From JABDQA01 sp963824415 (GTDB lineage: Bacteria > Desulfobacterota > Desulfobulbia > Desulfobulbales > Desulfocapsaceae): a stretch of DNA of 64,000 nt. The DNA is taken from contig CAWGPM010000002.1 in NCBI GenBank assembly GCA_963824415.1, forward strand, positions 310,001 through 374,000, written 5' to 3'. Position numbers and translations under genes: made by a program. Position 1 is the stretch's first letter, and each line of letters starts with the position of its first letter. The notes below the pieces were generated by a model. That model worked only from the letters and a program-made list of their open reading frames with translations, did no database searches and was not told the origin of the DNA. Below are positions 32,287 through 41,173 of this stretch, piece after piece.

Positions 32287-32925
32287 ATGTTAACGGAAAA
32301 ACAGCAGGATTTTTTTGACTATCTGAAACGACGGCTTCGGCAGCAGGGCGATTTCCCCAGTCTGCGGCAGGCCGCAAAAGAGCTTGGCATCAGCCACAGT
32401 GCGGTGGCCCAGCTCCTGGCCCAACTGGAAAAAAAGGGGGTGGTCGAGCGGCAGGGGCGCTACAGCCGGAGCCTGCGGCTGCTGCCCGACAAGGCTTCCC
32501 GCCCGCAGCCGTCGCTGGCACGGGAGGTGCCGATTATCGGGCGGGTCACCGCCGGTCTGCCGATGTATGCCCAGCAGGAGTGGGACGGCAGTGTGGTGGT
32601 CGATGCGGCCCTGTTTCGCGGTGACAACCTCTTCTGTCTGCGGATCAGCGGGGACTCGATGCGCGATGCCGGAATCTTCGATCGCGATATTGTCATCTGT
32701 GAACCCCGGCAGTACGCCGAGAACGGGGAGATTGTGGCAGTGCTGATCCACCATGAAGAGGCCACTGTCAAACGTTTTTTCCTGCGTTCCGCCTGCATCG
32801 AATTGCGCCCGGAGAATAAACACTATCCGGTCATGCGCTACGGGTTTGGGGAAGTTCTGATACAGGGTAAGGTCATCGGCGTGGTCCGGGCAACGCATCC
32901 GAGTTTTTCCGGACCAGACGCCTGA
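32287..32925 (+). CDS. lexA: LexA-type SOS repressor
   Basis: A 212-residue repressor-protease. Residues 1-65 form a winged helix (DFPSLRQAAKELGISHSAVAQLLAQLEKKG, with the recognition helix around SHSAVAQ). Residues ~80-205 form the S24 peptidase domain. The self-cleavage site is in IGRVTAGLP (Ala-Gly), the catalytic Ser in ISGDSMRDAGI, and the catalytic Lys in EATVKRFF. The ATG at 32287 has GGAGG five bp upstream; a longer in-frame ORF from 32227 would include the promoter and is rejected. It heads a presumed operon with DUF72, imuB-like and dnaE2 genes. This is probably a cassette-specific LexA; any housekeeping LexA is not in view. Confidence 0.92.
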   Translation: MLTEKQQDFFDYLKRRLRQQGDFPSLRQAAKELGISHSAVAQLLAQLEKKGVVERQGRYSRSLRLLPDKASRPQPSLAREVPIIGRVTAGLPMYAQQEWDGSVVVDAALFRGDNLFCLRISGDSMRDAGIFDRDIVICEPRQYAENGEIVAVLIHHEEATVKRFFLRSACIELRPENKHYPVMRYGFGEVLIQGKVIGVVRATHPSFSGPDA

Positions 32926-32937
32926 TGCACTGAAGCG

Positions 32938-33810
32938 ATGGCCCCCCAGTCCCCACAGCAGCCTGCCACGATTCTGGTTCGCCCGACGGATAAAGGCGCC
33001 GGGTGCACCGTGATGATTGGCACCAGCGGCTATTCCTATCTCGAGTGGGTAGACAGCGGATTTTACCCGCCGGGTACCAGGTCGGCGGCGATGCTCGGCC
33101 TCTACGGTCGTGTTTTCTCGGTCGTGGAGCTTAATTATACCTGGTATCAGATGGCCCGCTCCGACGCGCTGGCGCGCATGGTCGCCAGTGCTCCCCCCCA
33201 CCTGCTCTTTGCTGCCAAACTGACCCGGACCGTAACCCACGAACGGGAAGACGACTGGCGGGAGCAGGTGGCCCGCTATCGGCAGGGCATCGGCGGTCTG
33301 AAACAGCGGCTGGTCGCCATTCTGGTACAATTGCCGCCCGGTTTTGACCGGACTGTTGCCAACCGGCGTTTTCTGGCGGAGCTGCTCGATGGTCTGCAGC
33401 CGCTGCCGGTTGCGGTGGAGTTTCGCCATGTCTCCTGGGCGGTTGATTCGGTTTTTGCCGAGCTTCAGCAGCGCCGGGTGAGCCTGGTGAGCGTTGACGA
33501 ACCTGAACTGCCGGGGCTTTTCCCCTGCCTTGACGTGGTGACCAACCCTGCCCTTTTTTATGTCCGTTTTCACGGCAGGAACCGGCAGGGCTGGCGCAGT
33601 TCCAACATGCAGAAGAAATTCGACTACGATTACTCCCGGGCGGAGTTGCAGCAATGGTATGAAGATACGCTGAGCGGACTGGTGCTCAGGGCCGAACGGG
33701 GTGTTATCTTTTTCAACAACCATGTGCGGGCCCAGGCGCCGCGCAACGCCCAGCTGCTCAGCCAGGTGCTGGGCCGGGTGGCGGAAGCGATGCAACCGGG
33801 GAGGGACTGA
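32938..33810 (+). CDS. DUF72 (YecE-family) protein in SOS mutagenesis cassette
   Basis: A 290-residue TIM-barrel-like protein of the DUF72/YecE family. Conserved blocks are MIGTSGYSYLEWV, FYPPGTRSAAML, VELNYTWYQM, FAAKLTRTVTHE, ILVQLPPGFD, AVEFRHVSW, FYVRFHGRN and FFNNHVRAQAPRNA. The first 25 residues look extra; the ATG at 33013 gives the usual start, but no good ribosome-binding site distinguishes it from 32938. The family has no firmly established biochemical role that I can cite. It sits between lexA and the imuB-like gene, exactly where imuA is expected in classic mutasome operons, and its stop overlaps the next ATG. Confidence 0.85.
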   Translation: MAPQSPQQPATILVRPTDKGAGCTVMIGTSGYSYLEWVDSGFYPPGTRSAAMLGLYGRVFSVVELNYTWYQMARSDALARMVASAPPHLLFAAKLTRTVTHEREDDWREQVARYRQGIGGLKQRLVAILVQLPPGFDRTVANRRFLAELLDGLQPLPVAVEFRHVSWAVDSVFAELQQRRVSLVSVDEPELPGLFPCLDVVTNPALFYVRFHGRNRQGWRSSNMQKKFDYDYSRAELQQWYEDTLSGLVLRAERGVIFFNNHVRAQAPRNAQLLSQVLGRVAEAMQPGRD

Positions 33811-35003
33811 TGAATCATCCCCGTCTTATCCTGCATCTTAACGTGGCCGATTTTGCGGTTGCGGTTGAGCGGGTGACCGACCGCACCCTGCGGTACAAAC
33901 CACTCATCGTCGCCCCCCGGCAGGCCTCCCGGGCTGCCGTCTACGACATGAGCGAAGAAGCTTACGGCGACGGGGTCCGCAAGGGTATGCTGCTTTCCCA
34001 GGCTTTGCGGTGCTGTCGCGGGGCGCAGATCGTTGCACCCCGTTTCGCCCTGTACCGCAGGGCCATGGCGGCCTTTGCCTGCGAAGCGGGACGGTACAGC
34101 CCGACCCTTGAGCACGGCGCCGAAGACGGCCATCTCTACCTTGACATTACCGGGACCCATCGTTTGTTCGGCGCTGCCCCCGATGTGGGCTGGCGCCTGC
34201 GCCGGCAGATGCGCAGCAAGTTCGACATCGACCCGATCTGGAGCCTGGCCACCAGCAAACTGGTGGCCAAGGTCGGCTCCCGTCTGGTCAAACCGCGGGG
34301 CGAATATATCGTTGCCGATGGCGAAGAACAGCGTTTCCTGGCCCCGCTCGCCCTGCAGCTGCTGCCGGGTCTCAGCGGGGTCGAGCGTCGGCGTCTGGCG
34401 GAATTCAACATCGGCAAAGTCGGGCAACTCGCTGCGCTCAGCAGAGTGCAGCTGTTCGGGGTGTTCGGCCGGCGCGGCGAGCACCTTTTCGAGATCAGCC
34501 GGGGTATCGACAGCGAAGCGGTGCAAAACCCGGACCGCCAGGTGCCCGCCGTGCAGCGTGAACATGTTTTCGCAGAAGACAGTGCCGAGCAGCGGGTACT
34601 TGCGGGCGTGCTCAAAACCCTGGCGGTCGATATCGGCATGGAGCTCCGTGGTGCCACCATGGCTGCCCGGCGGGTCGCACTTTTCCTGAACTATTCGGAT
34701 GGCGGCCGGACGGTGCGCCAAGCCACGGTCAGGCTCGGGGTATCAGATGATGCATCTCTGCAGCGTCTGGCCCTGCTGGCTTTGCAGCGGGGGCTGACGC
34801 GTCGGACCAGGGTGCGCAGCTGCCGCCTGGTCTGTGACCGGCTGCACCGTATCTCGCCTCAACTGCCGCTGTTCAGAGCAGTGGCCGAAAGCGTTACCAG
34901 TGACGGACAGAGGCAGGAACGGCTGCTGGCCGCGGTCGATGCGGTGCGCCGCCGTTTCGGCAGCGAAGCCATCAGAAGCGGCGGGCAGATGGTTTTACCC
35001 TAG
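33810..35003 (+). CDS. ImuB-like inactive Y-family polymerase homologue
   Basis: A 397-residue DinB/UmuC-superfamily protein. The palm domain (1-~170) keeps the fold but not the catalytic carboxylates. The N-terminal position with Asp-Met-Asp in active polymerases reads HLNVADF (N11, A13), and the SIDEA position reads EDGHLYLD, so the Asp-Glu pair is lost. The thumb (~180-235, LQLLPGLSGVERRRLAEFNIGKVGQLAAL) and little-finger-like C-terminal domain (~240-345, PAVQREHVFAEDS) are present. This pattern is established for ImuB, an inactive adaptor that links DnaE2 to the sliding clamp. I do not see an obvious clamp-binding motif. It overlaps the DUF72 stop and precedes dnaE2 by 26 bp. Confidence 0.82.
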   Translation: MNHPRLILHLNVADFAVAVERVTDRTLRYKPLIVAPRQASRAAVYDMSEEAYGDGVRKGMLLSQALRCCRGAQIVAPRFALYRRAMAAFACEAGRYSPTLEHGAEDGHLYLDITGTHRLFGAAPDVGWRLRRQMRSKFDIDPIWSLATSKLVAKVGSRLVKPRGEYIVADGEEQRFLAPLALQLLPGLSGVERRRLAEFNIGKVGQLAALSRVQLFGVFGRRGEHLFEISRGIDSEAVQNPDRQVPAVQREHVFAEDSAEQRVLAGVLKTLAVDIGMELRGATMAARRVALFLNYSDGGRTVRQATVRLGVSDDASLQRLALLALQRGLTRRTRVRSCRLVCDRLHRISPQLPLFRAVAESVTSDGQRQERLLAAVDAVRRRFGSEAIRSGGQMVLP

Positions 35004-35029
35004 CTCGAACCGTTCATTGTGTCCCTGTC

Positions 35030-38000
35030 ATGATACCGCTTCGCGTCCGCTCTTCTTTTTCGCTGCTGCGGGGCACCGCTTCACCAGCGCTTCTGTGCCG
35101 CCTGGCCCGGCAACACGGCTACTGCCGTCTGGCCCTGACCGACATCGAGAACCTGTACGGCCTCTGGGCCTTTCTGGCGGCCTGCCGGGAGCATCGTATC
35201 AGGCCGCTGATCGGCGCGGAAATACGTCTAAAAGGCAGTAGAGAAAACCTGGTTCTGCTGGTCAAGGACGAGATCGGCTACCGCAATCTCTGCACGATCA
35301 TCAGTGCGGTAAAACAACATGGTCCCTTCGAGCTCGATGGTGAATCGGCCCATTGTTTTGCAGGGCTTGTACTGCTGGCAGGTTGCCTGAAGGTGTTGCG
35401 GCAGTGCGCCGCGTTCGGCCTCGATGCGGCAGCGGATCTGGGCAGTCGGCCGACCGGGCCGGCCAGTCGGTTGCGACACCTGGCTGCCGGGCTGGGACTG
35501 CCGGCGGTAATCACGCCGGACAGCGATCTGGCCGGCAGCGACGAGCTTCGAGCCCATCTGCTGCTGCGCGCAATTGCTGATGGTGCGATCCTGTCTGACA
35601 ACCATCGGGAGCAGCTGGCTCCGGAACGGGTGCAAGGTCTTGAAGCAGCGCAGGTGTATGAGCACCGTTTTGCCATCTGGCCGGAGGCGCTGCGGGCTAC
35701 CGAAGAGATTGGCGAGCGCTGCGGTTTTACCGGGCCCGGGCGGGATCTGCTGATGGTGCCCTGGCAGCAGCACAGTACGCAGTCGGCCGGCCAGGTGCTG
35801 CGGCAGCAGGCCTTCGCCGGAGCCCGGCAGCGTTACGGTGCAGGGCTGCCTGAAGCGGTGCAGACCAGGCTCGAGCATGAGCTGGCGATTATCGCTCAGA
35901 TGGGCTTCTCATCATATTTTCTGGCGGTACGTGATATTGTCCTGCCTCTGCAGGCGGACTTCACGCGGAAAAAACGGCGCATCTGCGGTCGCGGTTCCGG
36001 AGCGGCTTCGCTGGTCGCCTATTGCCTGGGCATCACCAATGTCTGCCCAATCCGCTACAATCTGTATTTCGAGCGTTTTTTGAACCCTGGCCGGAGCGAC
36101 CCGCCGGATATCGATATCGATTTTGCCTGGGACGAGCGCGATGCGGTTCTGGCCGAGGTTCTTAACCGCCACGGCGAGCGGGCGGCAATGGTGTGCAACC
36201 ATGTCTGTTTCAAACCGCGCATGGCAATCCGGGAAACGGCCAAGGCCTTTGGCCTGCCGGGCCATGAAATATCCCGGATGACCAAACGGCTGCCCTGGTT
36301 CTTCAAGCGCAGCGACATGGGTCTTCAGGAACAGATTGCCCGGTTGCCTGCGCTGAAGGATCAGGATTTTTCCGGTCCCTGGCCGGCGATCATCGAGCGC
36401 GCCGCAGAACTGATCGGCCTGCCGCGCTACCTGTCGGTGCATCCCGGCGGGGTGGTCATAACCCCGGATCCGCTCACCAACCATGTGCCGGTGGAGCTGG
36501 CCGCCAAGGGGGTACCGATCATCCAGTGGGAGAAAGACGGGGCCGAGGAAGCCGGGCTGATCAAGATAGACCTGCTTGGCAACCGCAGCCTTGGCGTGAT
36601 CCGCGATGCCATCACTAACATCAGGGGCAACGGGGCCGACTTTGACGAGGAAGACTGGCATCCGGAAGATGATCTGCAAACCCAGGCGGCCATCAGCGCC
36701 GGTCGGACCATGGGCTGCTTCTATATCGAGAGTCCGGCCATGCGGCTGTTGCAGCAGAAGGCCGGCAGCGGAGATTTCGAGCAGCTGGTCATCCAGTCCT
36801 CAATCATCCGTCCGGCTGCCAACGAGTTTGTCCGGGAATATGTGCGGCGCCTGCATGGCGGCAATTGGCAGCCGCTGCACCGTGGCCTGGAGCAGGTGCT
36901 CGAGGAGACTTTCGGCCTGATGGTCTACCAGGAGGATGTCTCAAAGGTTGCCGTTGCCCTGGCCGGATTTTCCCACAGCGAGGCTGACGGCCTGAGAAAA
37001 ATCATGTCCAAAAAGGACCGGCAGCACCGGCTCGAGGACTATCGCCAGCGGTTTTACCGGGGCTGTGAGAAGAGCGGGCTTGCGCAGCTCGAAATCGAGC
37101 GGGTCTGGGCGATGATGATGAGCTTTAGTGGCTATTCGTTCTGTAAGCCGCACTCCGCCTCCTATGCCCGGGTTTCATTCCAGGCTGCCTACCTGAAAAC
37201 GCATTTTCCGGCCGAGTTCATGGCGGCGGTCATTTCCAACCGGGGCGGCTATTACTCGACCTTTTCTTACGTCTCCGAGGCTAAACGGCTGGGGCTCACC
37301 CTCGATCCGCCGGACGTGCAGCTCAGTGCTTACCGCTGGCGGGGCAGCGGCTTGCGGCTTATGGTCGGGTTGCAGGCGGTGCACGATCTGTCGCAGCAGA
37401 CCGCCGAGCGCATCGTTGCCTGTCGCCGGGAGCGGCCCTACACCGATTTCTCTGACTTTCTGCAGCGGCTGCAGCCGGCTGAAGATGAGATGCGCAGTCT
37501 GATCGACAGCGGAGCCCTGGACGGGCTGGCGGCCGATACCAATCGCAGTCAACTGTTCTGGCAGCTGGCAGCGCATAACACCGGAATGGTCGGTGCCTCC
37601 AAAGTCTCACCTGGAGTGCTTTTTTCCGCTCCCCGACCCGCCCCGCCGCCGCTGCAGAACCAGAGCCGGATAGAACGGTGGCGCCGGGAGTATCGGGCGC
37701 TCGGTTTTTTGTGCCGGGCCCATCCGGTCAGCCTGGTTCGCAGGGGTAACGGGAAAACGGTCAAAGGGCGTGATCTGGGCAATCATATTGGCAGAACCGT
37801 CTGCTTTGTGGGACTGCTGGTCAGCGGGAAGATCGTTTCCACCAGAACTGGGGAGGTAATGGAATTTTTGAGTTTTGAAGATGACACGGCAATCGTCGAG
37901 ACCACCTTCTTTCCCCGGGTGTATCGCCGCTATGCCCACTTGCTGGCGGCTGGGAAAATATATCAGCTGAGCGGCCTGGTGGAAGAGGATTTTGGCGCGA

Positions 38001-38047
38001 CAACGCTGACGGTAAACAGGCTCGAATTGTTGACCAGGAAGTTCTGA
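35030..38047 (+). CDS. dnaE2: Error-prone DNA polymerase III alpha subunit, DnaE2 type
   Basis: A 1005-residue C-family polymerase, about the size of DnaE2 and shorter than replicative DnaE. The palm keeps all three aspartates: PDIDIDFAWDERD near residue 362 and LIKIDLLGNRSL near residue 512. The fingers contain GRGSGAASLVAYCLGIT and KPHSASYARVSFQAAYLKTHFPAEFMAAV. The helix-hairpin-helix and the OB domain (VCFVGLLVSGKIVSTRTGEVMEFLSFED) are near the C-terminus. The N-terminal PHP domain has lost its first metal-binding HxH motif: LHVHS reads LRVRS (R5, R7). The role is induced translesion synthesis with ImuB after DNA damage. It is the last gene of the LexA-controlled cassette. Confidence 0.93.
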   Translation: MIPLRVRSSFSLLRGTASPALLCRLARQHGYCRLALTDIENLYGLWAFLAACREHRIRPLIGAEIRLKGSRENLVLLVKDEIGYRNLCTIISAVKQHGPFELDGESAHCFAGLVLLAGCLKVLRQCAAFGLDAAADLGSRPTGPASRLRHLAAGLGLPAVITPDSDLAGSDELRAHLLLRAIADGAILSDNHREQLAPERVQGLEAAQVYEHRFAIWPEALRATEEIGERCGFTGPGRDLLMVPWQQHSTQSAGQVLRQQAFAGARQRYGAGLPEAVQTRLEHELAIIAQMGFSSYFLAVRDIVLPLQADFTRKKRRICGRGSGAASLVAYCLGITNVCPIRYNLYFERFLNPGRSDPPDIDIDFAWDERDAVLAEVLNRHGERAAMVCNHVCFKPRMAIRETAKAFGLPGHEISRMTKRLPWFFKRSDMGLQEQIARLPALKDQDFSGPWPAIIERAAELIGLPRYLSVHPGGVVITPDPLTNHVPVELAAKGVPIIQWEKDGAEEAGLIKIDLLGNRSLGVIRDAITNIRGNGADFDEEDWHPEDDLQTQAAISAGRTMGCFYIESPAMRLLQQKAGSGDFEQLVIQSSIIRPAANEFVREYVRRLHGGNWQPLHRGLEQVLEETFGLMVYQEDVSKVAVALAGFSHSEADGLRKIMSKKDRQHRLEDYRQRFYRGCEKSGLAQLEIERVWAMMMSFSGYSFCKPHSASYARVSFQAAYLKTHFPAEFMAAVISNRGGYYSTFSYVSEAKRLGLTLDPPDVQLSAYRWRGSGLRLMVGLQAVHDLSQQTAERIVACRRERPYTDFSDFLQRLQPAEDEMRSLIDSGALDGLAADTNRSQLFWQLAAHNTGMVGASKVSPGVLFSAPRPAPPPLQNQSRIERWRREYRALGFLCRAHPVSLVRRGNGKTVKGRDLGNHIGRTVCFVGLLVSGKIVSTRTGEVMEFLSFEDDTAIVETTFFPRVYRRYAHLLAAGKIYQLSGLVEEDFGATTLTVNRLELLTRKF

Positions 38048-38103
38048 GTCGATGTCTGCGGCAGGGCTTGGGAAATAAAGGGCAGGGAGGCCGGCCCGCT
38101 CAA

Positions 38104-39147
38104 TCAGCCGCTGGTCGGTGGGGCAGAGCCTGCCGCGGCGGTGCGGTCGCCACTCTTTTTCGATGCGGCTGCGGCAAGCTGCTTTTTGCGGGCGAAGCCA
38201 TAATCGACCAGCCGTTTGATGTCGCCCCACATGGTTTCACTGCCCATGATGGCCACGATGATTTCGTCGGTGCCGCGTTTGAATTTGCCGACGTAGGTCT
38301 GGCGGGCGGCATTGGTGTAGCCGGTCTTGCCGCCCAGCGTGCCTTCGATCTGCCAGAGCGCCTTATTGTGGTTGCGCAGCAGCTTGCCTTCCACTGTCTT
38401 TATCCTGGTGCGCTTCATCCGGGTGGCGAATTCCCTGTCTTGCATAGCCCGGCGGAAGATAATGGCCAGATCGCGCGCCGTGGTCTTCTGCCCCTTGGCG
38501 GTCAGGCCGGAGGCGGTCTTGCAGACCGTGTTTTTTGCCCCCCAGCGTCGGGCCAGCCCGGTCATTTTCTGGGCGAATTGTTGTTCCGAGCCGGCAATTT
38601 TTTCAGCCAGCGCCACACTGGCATCATTTGCCGAAGCGAGCAGCACCGCGTTGATCAGATCGTTGGCCGGATAGGTTTTACGCTGGTCCAGATAGACCTT
38701 TGAGGCCGGCTGTCTGGCGGCTCTGGGGCTGACCTTGACGGGTTGACTGTTTTTCAGTGTGTCGATGGCCAGCATCCCGGTCAATACTTTGATGGTGCTG
38801 GCCGGTTGTCGCGGGGTATCCGGTGCTCTGGAAAAAAGCGTTTGGCCCGAGGAGGCGTCGATCACGATAATGGATCTGGCCGAGATGATCCGCGGACTGA
38901 AGTGTTTGGTGAGATTGGCCAGAAAACCGACCGGCTGTTTGGCAGCGCTGATGTCTCGATAGGCTCCCAGCGTCGCCACCGACTGTGGCGGAGCAGCTCG
39001 GGCCGAAGTTCTTTGAACCCGGTGTTTGGAAGAATCCTTGAGCACCGGCACGCTGAGTGCCGGGGAAGCGATACAGAAAACACTAATGACAATAATTGAG
39101 AGAAAAATAGAGGATACGGACGCGTAAAACGGTTGACGACTGACCAT
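38104..39147 (-). CDS. D-alanyl-D-alanine carboxypeptidase (penicillin-binding protein, S11)
   Basis: A 347-residue periplasmic serine peptidase of the DacA-type S11 family that trims the terminal D-Ala of peptidoglycan stem peptides. Active-site motifs are QPASTIKVLTG (SxxK), LLASANDASVALAE (SxN) and GGKTGYTNAARQ (KTG). A hydrophobic N-terminal segment (~7-32) acts as a signal or anchor. The C-terminus after the catalytic domain is short and basic, without the long beta domain of DacA, so the enzyme may be tethered only by its N-terminus. The ATG at 39147 is used; TTG at 39159 is the alternative, and neither has a strong site. Confidence 0.9.
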   Translation of the reverse strand: MVSRQPFYASVSSIFLSIIVISVFCIASPALSVPVLKDSSKHRVQRTSARAAPPQSVATLGAYRDISAAKQPVGFLANLTKHFSPRIISARSIIVIDASSGQTLFSRAPDTPRQPASTIKVLTGMLAIDTLKNSQPVKVSPRAARQPASKVYLDQRKTYPANDLINAVLLASANDASVALAEKIAGSEQQFAQKMTGLARRWGAKNTVCKTASGLTAKGQKTTARDLAIIFRRAMQDREFATRMKRTRIKTVEGKLLRNHNKALWQIEGTLGGKTGYTNAARQTYVGKFKRGTDEIIVAIMGSETMWGDIKRLVDYGFARKKQLAAAASKKSGDRTAAAGSAPPTSG

Positions 39148-39291
39148 GATTATTGTCAATTAGTTGATCTAACACATAAATATGGTTGTTGTCTGCAGCT
39201 AAGTAGCAGCTCAAACAGCGCTTGTCAAGCGAATTCACCCCCACAGATGACATGAGAACCTTGCCAGTCTATGGATTGGGGGTCTTCTCGA

Positions 39292-39320
39292 TTGACCTTG
39301 GTGTTACAATTGTGTTATAC
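39292..39320 (+). promoter_or_regulatory. Putative promoter of the acyl-CoA synthetase gene
   Basis: TTGACC at 39292-39297 and TTATAC at 39315-39320 are 17 bp apart, about 60 bp before the start codon. The match is fair. The remainder of the 39148-39381 divergent gap has no ORF. Confidence 0.4.
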
Positions 39321-39381
39321 CAGAACCAGCATTGGTACAGGTAATTGTTAGCTTTTTTCTGTTCTATTGTGGGGAAGCCAT

Positions 39382-41088
39382 ATGCCCGACGGGCCGGAAG
39401 TGCGGATGACGCTGAACTATATCGTCGATTCCTGCAAACAGAAATATGGGGATCTGGCGGCCATCGGCATGGCGATGGAGGACTCGATCACCTATGAGGA
39501 GTTTTATGATCGAATCTGTGCTCTGGCAGCCCGCCTGATTGAGCGGGGCATTACCAAAGGTGACCGGGTTGCGATCCTGGCAGAGAATTCGCACTACTGG
39601 GGCCTTGCTTATCTGGCGGTGGTCCGCCTGGGTGGGGTCGGGGTACCGATCCTGCCGGATCTCCCGGAAGCCGATGTTCACCACATTATCGGTGAGATGG
39701 AGCCCAAGGTCATCTTCACCACCCAGCGTCAGATTGACAAGATCTATGACCTGCGCGGCGCAGCACCCGAACTGGTGCTGACCCTCGACGATTATCGCAG
39801 TGCCGAAGGGTTGCTGCAGGCCGAGCCCTTCAGCACGTTTCTGGATGCGGCCCTGGCTGATTACCGTGAGAAGACCGTCACCGGCGGGGGTGTCGACTTT
39901 CCCGAGGTAGCAGAAGAGGACCTCGCTTCGATCCTTTATACGTCGGGGACATCGGGATTTTCGAAGGCGGTTATGCTGACCCACAAGAATCTCACTTCCA
40001 ACGCCTACGCCGCCTCAACGCTCATGACTATTGGGCCCGGCGACGTCTTTCTGTCCATCCTACCGATATCGCATACCTATGAGTTCACCGCCGGCTTTGT
40101 ATTGCCGCTGCTGGTGGGTGCCCGGATCGCCTATGCCGGCAAAACACCGACGCCGGCGATTCTGCAGAATCTCTGCAAGCATGAAAAGCCCTCTGTGATC
40201 TTTGCGGTTCCACTGGTGCTCGAGAAGATCTATAAAAAGCGGGTGTTGCCCAATATCGACAAAAGTAGGCTCTTAGGTCTGCTCTATCGCTTTTCCGGCG
40301 GGCGCAAGTTCGTCAACAAACGGATCGGTAGAAAGCTGCTCGACTTTTTTGGCGGCAACCTGAAGATGATGGGGGTCGGCGGCGCCGCGCTGAACCCGGA
40401 GGTGGAAAAATTCCTGGTCGAGGCACAGTTTCCGTTTTTAATCGGCTACGGTCAAACCGAATCCTCTCCGTTAATTGCAGGTGGGCCTTTTGGCGACAAA
40501 ACCATCGCCATCGGCTCCACCGGAAAGCCGATCCCCGGGGTGGAGGTGAAGATCGAAAATGCTGACCCGGATACCGGCATCGGCGAGATCTATGCCCGCG
40601 GTCCCAACATCATGAAAGGTTATTTCAATGATGCGGATACCAGTGCCGAGGTGCTCACCACGGATGGCTGGCTGGCCACTGGGGACCTGGGGTTGCTGGA
40701 TGAAGCGGGCAACCTGCACATCAAGGGGCGCTGCAAGAATATCATCGTCATGTCAAACGGTGAAAATATCTATCCGGAGGCGATCGAACATCGGCTCAAT
40801 GCCTATTACTGGGTGGTCGAGTCGCTGGTAGTGGAAGACAATGGCCGTCTCAATGCCTGGATCTATCCGGATTATGAATATATCGACGAAATGACTGCCG
40901 GTCAGTCCCGTAAGCAACGCCAGGACTACCTTGAAGCACTGCTCGAGGAAATGCGCACAGAGGTCAACGCAGCGTTTGCTCCGGCGTCACGGCTGGCCGA
41001 GGTGTTTGAACGCAGAGAACCGTTCATCAAGACGGCGACCCACAAGATTAAACGCTACCTGTACGATCGGTATGCAAAAATAGTCTGA
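39382..41088 (+). CDS. Long-chain acyl-CoA synthetase (AMP-forming)
   Basis: A 568-residue adenylate-forming enzyme that activates fatty acids to acyl-CoA. The P-loop-like motif is LYTSGTSGFSKAVMLTHKNL, followed by the A5 motif IGYGQTESSPL, the A7 motif GWLATGDLGLLD and the A8 motif IKGRCKNIIVMSNGENIYPEAIE. The C-terminal catalytic lysine lies in THKIKRYLYD. The ATG at 39382 has GGGGAAG 5-10 bp upstream; a TTG at 39367 was rejected. An OmpP1/FadL transporter follows 85 bp downstream on the same strand, so uptake and activation of exogenous fatty acids are probably co-expressed. Confidence 0.92.
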   Translation: MPDGPEVRMTLNYIVDSCKQKYGDLAAIGMAMEDSITYEEFYDRICALAARLIERGITKGDRVAILAENSHYWGLAYLAVVRLGGVGVPILPDLPEADVHHIIGEMEPKVIFTTQRQIDKIYDLRGAAPELVLTLDDYRSAEGLLQAEPFSTFLDAALADYREKTVTGGGVDFPEVAEEDLASILYTSGTSGFSKAVMLTHKNLTSNAYAASTLMTIGPGDVFLSILPISHTYEFTAGFVLPLLVGARIAYAGKTPTPAILQNLCKHEKPSVIFAVPLVLEKIYKKRVLPNIDKSRLLGLLYRFSGGRKFVNKRIGRKLLDFFGGNLKMMGVGGAALNPEVEKFLVEAQFPFLIGYGQTESSPLIAGGPFGDKTIAIGSTGKPIPGVEVKIENADPDTGIGEIYARGPNIMKGYFNDADTSAEVLTTDGWLATGDLGLLDEAGNLHIKGRCKNIIVMSNGENIYPEAIEHRLNAYYWVVESLVVEDNGRLNAWIYPDYEYIDEMTAGQSRKQRQDYLEALLEEMRTEVNAAFAPASRLAEVFERREPFIKTATHKIKRYLYDRYAKIV

Positions 41089-41173
41089 GCTGCCGGTCTT
41101 TAAGGCCGGTGAACCAGTCGCTGCGGGTTACAGAACCCGGATCGGCTAATCATTTATTTCAAGGGAGAACCGT

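Noticed and set aside
41094..41110. CCGGTCTTTAAGGCCGG hairpin between the acyl-CoA synthetase and fadL genes
   Set aside because: Seven-bp stem without a T-run inside a likely operon; too weak to call a terminator.
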